DNA of 27,319 nucleotides from Pelargonium cotyledonis (Eukaryota; Streptophyta; Magnoliopsida; Geraniales; Geraniaceae), in the NCBI GenBank assembly GCA_036897625.1, contig JAYMTA010000529.1:1-27319 (forward strand). Reading direction: 5' to 3'. Made by a program: the position numbers and the translations under genes. Below, piece after piece: positions 21,641 through 27,319 of this stretch (its first letter is position 1; each line of letters starts with the position of its first letter). Below the pieces are notes generated by a model that saw only the letters and a program-made list of their open reading frames with translations, did no database searches and was not told the DNA's origin.

Positions 21641-22140
21641 TTGTCTATAAAATAAAATTTTAGAATCTTGATTGTGAGCACCAAATGATATGTAGATACT
21701 TAAAAATATATATATATCCAAAAATAGTCTAAGTTTTCAAACTTTGATCCAAATTGATCATTTCCGTCAACATCGGTTAACTTTACGATTCAAATTGATG
21801 ATCGGACGATAAATATGTGATCGTCATGTCAACAATAAAAAAAATTCCCATCACTTCTATCAAAAAAGTTAACAACGTTAGTGACAATAATTGATTTCGA
21901 TACAAATACAAAAAATGTAGACTTTTAATTAAAATAAACAAAACTGAGTAGAGTTACAAATTCGAGTTTTAGCCTAAATTCAATTTCAAGTCAAGTTTCA
22001 ACCCTGGGCACAAAATGTGCTGACTAGTATAAATTTGCCCGATTCGAATTTACCCGCAGTTTAGTAAGGTGGTGTCCAATAACAGTCGAATCGGATGTCT
22101 GAGTGCCCGCGAGTACGAGTTTAAATTGCCTACTCCAGCT
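21641..22140. mobile_element. Decayed transposon-like sequence upstream of the ACHT gene
   Basis: This stretch carries phrases typical of eroded plant DNA-element ends: CAAATTGATCATTTCCGTCA, a GATCGTCATGTCAAC segment, and further on GCCCGATTCGAATTTACCCG and GAGTGCCCGCGAGTACGAG, similar in style to the intron 7 insertion in COG2. No inverted repeats or target duplication could be matched, so family and borders are uncertain. Confidence 0.3.
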
Positions 22141-22150
22141 CACATGATCA

Positions 22151-22562
22151 AAACCCTAAAAAAAATAAGAAAAGAAAAAGAAAAAACACGTTATCCAATC
22201 CGTGATGAATAATGGGTATAAACATGGGAAAGAAGCAGATTTTATATCCGATAAAAACGCCATCCAAACAGGACCTAATCGGGTGGGTAAGCAAACAAAA
22301 CGCCGTTACAAGCCCAACGCAATAAAAATCAGGAAGCATATCATTGGAGCGATTTGGTTCACACAGCACAGCACAGCAGTGACTGAGAGCAGAAGCGCAG
22401 TGAAGACTGAAGTCTCTGTACTCCATCCATGACTTCTCTTTGACCTCATGTCGCTAATCGATCGCGTCTTCTAACAATAGCAATATCGATTTTTTTTTCT
22501 CTTTTTTTTATTGGGTTTCTTTTTCGTCTTCGTTATCGATAAACATCATCTTCTTCGTCTTG
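22151..22562 (+). promoter_or_regulatory. Proximal promoter and leader of the ACHT gene, with telo-box-like motif
   Basis: AAACCCTA (22151-22158) lies about 400 bp before the ACHT start codon. Downstream are a CAGCACAGCACAGCAGTG segment (about 22364-22381) and a T/C-rich leader (about 22480-22560) typical of plant 5' untranslated regions. No unambiguous TATA box was found, so the start site is not fixed. Confidence 0.35.
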
Positions 22563-25500
22563 ATGGCTGATGTTGTTCGATTCTCTTCGCTCTCTCTCCG
22601 CTTCTCTTCTTCCCTCCTCACCTCCTTCGCTTCCTCTTTCAATAATCTCTCTCCTTCCCACAAATTCGATAGGAAGATTTGTTCGCTTTCCAATTCTTCT
22701 TCTTCTGCTGCTGAAGCTGTTGCAGGGCTCGTTCTGAAATCCAGGAAGCAATTACACTCTTTCAAGGTAACAATTGCCCATTTGTTCAAGATTTATCTGT
22801 GTTCGAGTTGAATTTTCCATTTTTTTTGTGTGTTTGTGTGTTTCACAGCATTATTAGCAATCTTTAATGGAACCCATTTTCAGGATTTGTTTGATTAAGC
22901 AATGAGGACTCTGTTGTTGTTCAATATCTGTGATTGTTGCTCAGTAGTATGCAGCAGTTAGGAGTTTCATATGCACCTGCTGGTAGTTGAAATTTGGATG
23001 AAATTTGAAAGTTGTGTTCTTTGAACATGCTCTTGTTTAGAGGAGATTTCTCAAACAGGTTTAATGAGTTCATTCATTATGATAAATGCTAACTTGTCTC
23101 TTTTCATGTTGAGATCGAACCTTATACTATGGATATAAATTGTCAGATTCTGATAGTCCTGTGGCAGTTGCTCTCACCATAATACCACTTCCTCCTAATG
23201 ATCTCCATTCCCCTTCCATTTCACACCTCCTCATATTGGTTCATATTACAAAGAAAACTAGATTGGAAATTAAGTCTTTTTTCTGTTTAGATGCCCTTGT
23301 TGTTTTGAGTTTGAGTGATTGGATTGGCTCATAAATTGGTTTAAACTTGAAGAAAAACATCTGCATTGCTATTTGTAAGTACATTAGAGCTCTATGAAAG
23401 AAGACAACTATAATCCTTGAATGTGTATTTAAGGTTTTTGTTGTGAGCTTGGTAGAGTTATCTTGTAGTTCATTTATATATTGTCCTACATCTATTGGAC
23501 TAAAAAAAAAATCATTTATATTTTGCCATTAGTTTCTCAACCTTTGCTCCTTAGATCCAGAACTTACCAATTGTTTTATTTTATCATTTTCAACCATAAT
23601 CTTAAGTTTGATGTGCACTATCTATTTAGGGATATTGGTGCATGGGGATTCGTCATTTAACAAATACTGACAAAGAACGCCATAGGGGAAAGTACATCTG
23701 AAAATTCCGGTTCAATTTATTTCTTGAGCAGCTGAGCTAGTGTCAAAATTAGACTGAAATGATTGAAGAGTGAAGAGTAGTGCAAAGATGAAAGAATCTT
23801 GAGATTTCACTCAGCAAAGACAATATCAGTTTTCACTAGATGAAGACTTCTAAAATCAATCCTACACTGGGTTTATCTGTAGTGCTCAGAAAACAGAAGC
23901 ACAAATAGATATTAAACTGCGATGATTCAAAATGCATAATTCAGAAGCAACCTTGTCTGGTACATGATACTGTAACGAAACAGTTAGCAGTCATCTTTCA
24001 GCTGGCTGAAGGCTTCTTTCAAGGCTTTTAAAGGGAATACCTTTCTAGTTTCCATTTCCTCGTATATAGGTATATAGAATTTTCTCCTCATTCCCCATCC
24101 ACTCTTAGTGGGCAGCAGTGAACCTATCATATATTAGACATACAAGTTGCCTTTTATCCTTGTTAATGCTAAAGTGAAAATCTTGCTATCCTGCTCTTTC
24201 TTTCCTTGTTCTCTAGAGCCTTAGATGGCTTGTCAGTTTTTTATTTATTTTATTTATTTTATTTTAACTTAAGAAAGCTGGTATGGGATATTATTGGTCA
24301 CAAAAATTAGTGCATGTTACCAATCTTATTGAAATTTTGTTTTATGTGATATTTCGCAAGTATGAGACTATTCTGAGAAACTTTTCTTGCGGCATCCTGT
24401 GTTGCTGCTTGTTCACTACAGGTACATGCAGCTATTGCTGAAACTGACCAGCCGAAATGGTGGGAAAGGAATGCTGCACCAAATATGATTGATATACATT
24501 CCACTCAAGAATTTTTGAGTGCTCTAAATCATGCTGGGGATAAGTTAGTGATTGTTGATTTTTATGGAACATGGTGTGCTTCTTGTCGAGCACTGTTTCC
24601 CAAGGTAAGTTTCCTTTGTTTTACTAGTGTATTCTAGTGATCTTGTTTATCTATATATTCCACTTTCGATGTGGACAAAGTTTTGCTCTTTATGTATTTT
24701 ACTTTTCATTATATGGTTCTTGGGGAAATCATACAGGAAAATACCGACCATATATACTGCGATTCCATTATAACAGGATGCTACTCTTTGTAAGGATTGA
24801 TCTTGGTATAAATTGATACTGGTGTAGTGCTGAATTCAAATGAACTTCCCTTAGTTTATGTGACAAGGATCGCTTAATTGAGCCTTTAATGCTGTATGAA
24901 GCTCACCACAACTCGTATTGGATGTTAAACTGGCATGAGCTTTATCTGTTGTATAAGGTTACATTGTCTGATAAAACCTATTTTATAGTGCTTGATGGTT
25001 ATTTTGTATTAGTATACAGCAGTGACCTTAATCTGTTTTGTTTGAGAATCTACACTTATTATATGTTCCAGTTGACTACTTGGCACTTATGTTTTAAATC
25101 TGTAAAAACATGTCTAGACTCTCTTTTCTTAATCTTGTGTCAGCTATTCTGACCTGTCTAAACAAGTTTGAGAGTTATAATAAATTGTTAAAAAAATCCA
25201 ACAGGGTTTATTCAGGAAGGGTAGTTGAGATAAATGTAGGAAATTTAATAATTATTCATTGCCTGCACCCTCTCTGAATTTTGCCCTGGCTTTTTGGTTC
25301 TGTAATGGTCTGGCAGCTCTGCAGGACAGCTGAAGACCACCCTGATATAATATTCCTGAAAGTCAATTTTGATGAGAACAAGCCTATGTGCAAAAGTTTG
25401 AATGTAAGGGTGCTTCCGTATTTCCACTTTTACCGTGGAGCTGATGGACAGGTTGAATCCTTTTCATGTTCACTTGCTAAGGTAAGCATATATTGCTCAC

Positions 25501-25947
25501 TGGTTTACAGAAGATCCTCCCATTTGTTAAAGCACGACTTGGGGACATAATAATACCTCATGAAACCTTTTCTTTGCATTCTTTCTTCTTCACACAAAAT
25601 ACGTCTTGCTTGAAAGAATGCAACAAATTGGATGATGAGGATGGCTACCAGTTTCTTGAATGAAAATTTGGATGATTTGGCTGAATAAAAACAGTCATAA
25701 CATGATATGAAGCAACAGTCGATAATGGTTATAATGTGATTCTAGTAATGTAGATGACGAGTTTACTTGCTTTGCACCAATAAAGTATTTAAACTGTATT
25801 TGATCTATGTCGAAACCATTGCAGTTTCAGAAAATAAAGGATGCTATCGAAACACACAACACAGCACGCTGCAGCATTGGCCCTCCTAGGGGGGTTGGAG
25901 ACCTGCAACTGGAACCCTCTTTTGCTCCAAAGGACAAACCAGAGTGA
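22563..25947 (+). CDS. ACHT2: Atypical chloroplast thioredoxin (ACHT / thioredoxin-like 2), 4 exons
   Basis: ACHT proteins are plastid thioredoxins that pass oxidising equivalents between 2-Cys peroxiredoxin and stromal or thylakoid targets. Exons 22563-22766, 24422-24604, 25317-25481 and 25825-25947 are all phase 0 and give 224 residues, within the size range of this family. Residues 1-68 are rich in Ser with few acids ([17 protein letters not shown]), as in a chloroplast transit peptide. The thioredoxin fold follows: [13 protein letters not shown] with catalytic C120 and C123 (WCASC in place of the usual WCGPC), then [19 protein letters not shown], the cis-proline P163 in VLPYF, and [14 protein letters not shown]. 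The extra cysteines C131, C154 and C180 and the tail ([14 protein letters not shown]) are family traits. Intron 1 is long (1,655 bp). ATG 22563 is the only ATG before the transit-peptide-like sequence. The specific ACHT2 name leans on gene order. The family call is firm, the paralogue less so. Confidence 0.9.
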
Positions 25948-26817
25948 CTTGAGCACGGAATATTCACTCAAGCCAGTGTGGATTTATGTGTATGAATCTC
26001 TATAGGGAGTTTATATACCAAAATTTATGTATATTTGCAAATTTTATAATAGTAAACAGCATAGGTGTTCTCATCCTTCCTGCTGAACTCAATTCTTTGC
26101 CATTCTAGTTTTGGTTTATGCATATGTATGTAACCCCTAAAAAGTAAAACTTGGTAAATGAAATTCCACTCTGAATGTGTGCTTGTATATTTTCTGGCTC
26201 ACTCAAACCTTATGATTTTACCTCACAAATGAATTACCATTTTATTGTTGTTTTTCTGTATTCAAGTAGTTTTGTAATGTTCCAAAATATCAAACTTAAT
26301 GAATCCAAAGCCTGAGTTGTGATTAGAGGTTGCAACTCAAATAATTTGAGAAAATGAAAATATTCTAAATCTAGCGAGGAAGAGTAGTAGCAAAAGAATT
26401 ATTGATTGATACTTAATCAGAATAGATACAAAAGTTATATCTTGGAATGTATCTCTCACAAAGAATAAAAAAAAATTGGGTTAAAAAGTCTCAGCCATGG
26501 TTTGTCGTCTGAAACCATCAACCAATGAATTTTAGCTAATGACTAATAAGGTTATGTCACCTCATCTATTAGCACTTATATCCGCTCTAATAAATTTTTG
26601 GACACGATATGCTCAACTGGATTCATTTTATTTATCTGTTGCTGTAATCTCCGCCTCTAAATTTGTTTATAGTCCGGACACTCAAAATGAAAAAAAAAAA
26701 AAGTTACCTTATAAAATTGAGAATTGAAGTGAAGTGTACATATCACTTCAACCGTCGGTACCCTCCCAGTCCCAACATCCACAGTTCCGTCGTGAATACC
26801 CATTTGCAGAGGCGAAA
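25948..26817. other. ACHT 3' region and promoter region of the next gene
   Basis: After the ACHT stop (25945-25947) comes AT-rich sequence with possible poly(A) motifs. An A-rich patch at about 26691-26702 precedes a CA-rich leader (about 26750-26810) for the next gene. No open frame or repeat of note, and no clear TATA box. Confidence 0.45.
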
Positions 26818-27000
26818 ATGGCGAGCTATTTGTGGAAGAAATACGCCGATTATGTGTACAACAGATGGGAGAAAACATTTTTGTGGGATATGATTGAGCC
26901 GTACCGGCGCCCTAAATCTTTCAAGCTTCTCGTCACTCTCTATGTGGCTGCTTTCTACACCGGAGTCGTCGGCGCCGCCATCACTGAGCAACTCTACAAG
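26818..27000 (+). CDS. EMB2752: EMB2752-like small membrane protein, first exon only (gene runs off the window)
   Basis: Exon 1 encodes 61 residues and ends at a GT donor (27001) in phase 0. The rest of the gene is beyond the window, with at least 319 bp of intron 1 present. The sequence opens MASYLWKKYADYVYNRWEKT, then FLWDMIEPYRRPKSFK, then a hydrophobic segment (about residues 36-56, LLVTLYVAAFYTGVVGAAI) ending EQLYK. From memory this matches the short Arabidopsis protein EMB2752 (At4g29660), required for embryo development, of unclear biochemistry. The single predicted membrane helix and basic N-terminus would suit an organelle membrane protein, but that is inference. Its position beside an ACHT gene supports the assignment. 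ATG 26818 has good context (GAAAATGGC). Confidence 0.75.
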
Positions 27001-27319
27001 GTCTCCTATCTATTTATCCTCCGCTAATCTATGATTCTCCTATTTTAATGCTACTTATGCGTTCTTTGATGTTAATCTGTTTAATTGGATGATGGATTGT
27101 TTTTTATGTTTGATTTCAATTTCATGCTTGTAGATTTAGGTTTCATATTCTGCAGAAACAAATCTGTATAGGTTTGGGTCGTTTCCCACCTAACATTTTC
27201 TTTGCACCATATGGAATTGTTTGGAGTATGATAATTAGCTTAAAAATAGCTCAGAGTAGTTTTGGGGAAGAAACTAGGTTGTTGTGGTGGCTGGTTGGTT
27301 TTTTTGTGGTTTTGGGGGG

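Noticed and set aside
25482-25550. Alternative ACHT C-terminus by retention of intron 3
   Set aside because: The frame continues 22 codons past the donor to a stop, but intron readthrough frames of this length are ordinary, and the spliced exon 4 matches the family.
25628-25686. C/D-box snoRNA candidate in ACHT intron 3 (GATGATGA ... CTGA)
   Set aside because: No terminal stem brings the two boxes together, and no convincing guide region or D' box was seen. These short motifs are common by chance.
1-27319. CRISPR array, prokaryotic operon, tRNA or rRNA genes
   Set aside because: No regularly spaced repeats, no polycistronic gene packing and no tRNA-like or rRNA-like sequence were seen. The window is plant nuclear DNA.

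Overview
This is a stretch of nuclear DNA from a flowering plant, most likely a eudicot. The genes carry short exons separated by AT-rich GT-AG introns. Their products are closest, from memory, to Arabidopsis-type proteins, and the gene-free DNA is AT-rich and littered with small non-autonomous DNA transposons. All five genes lie on the + strand.

Layout: 1-2,400 is AT-rich non-coding DNA with two Stowaway-type MITE ends. 2,555-8,292 is a 12-exon gene for COG2, a subunit of the Golgi tethering complex COG. Its first exon carries a 56-bp near-duplication that breaks the frame and looks like an assembly artefact. 8,293-14,480 is a 6-kb repeat-rich gap with a 297-bp MITE with 9-bp target duplications, two related Mutator-like elements with GC-rich interiors, and weak LTR-element traces. 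14,579-17,888 is a 12-exon gene for a GRWD1-type WD40 ribosome-biogenesis protein (HTD1 in Arabidopsis), with a TATA box and telo-box and one GC-AG intron. 18,553-19,989 is an intronless gene for a type II membrane nucleotide pyrophosphatase/phosphodiesterase (NPP). 22,563-25,947 is a 4-exon gene for an atypical chloroplast thioredoxin (ACHT / thioredoxin-like 2). 26,818 to the window end holds the first exon of a small membrane protein resembling Arabidopsis EMB2752.

The genes do not form one pathway. They cover Golgi traffic, ribosome assembly, extracellular or luminal nucleotide hydrolysis, plastid redox signalling and a small essential organelle or membrane protein. From memory, the last three follow the Arabidopsis order At4g29680 - At4g29670 - At4g29660, so the right third is probably an anciently conserved syntenic block. 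COG2 and GRWD1 come from other Arabidopsis chromosomal positions.

I see no convincing undescribed system, CRISPR array, RNA gene or operon-like structure. The points most worth a second look are the G-biased duplication in COG2, the long-inverted-repeat element abutting the GRWD1 promoter, the GC-AG intron and the conserved gene trio.
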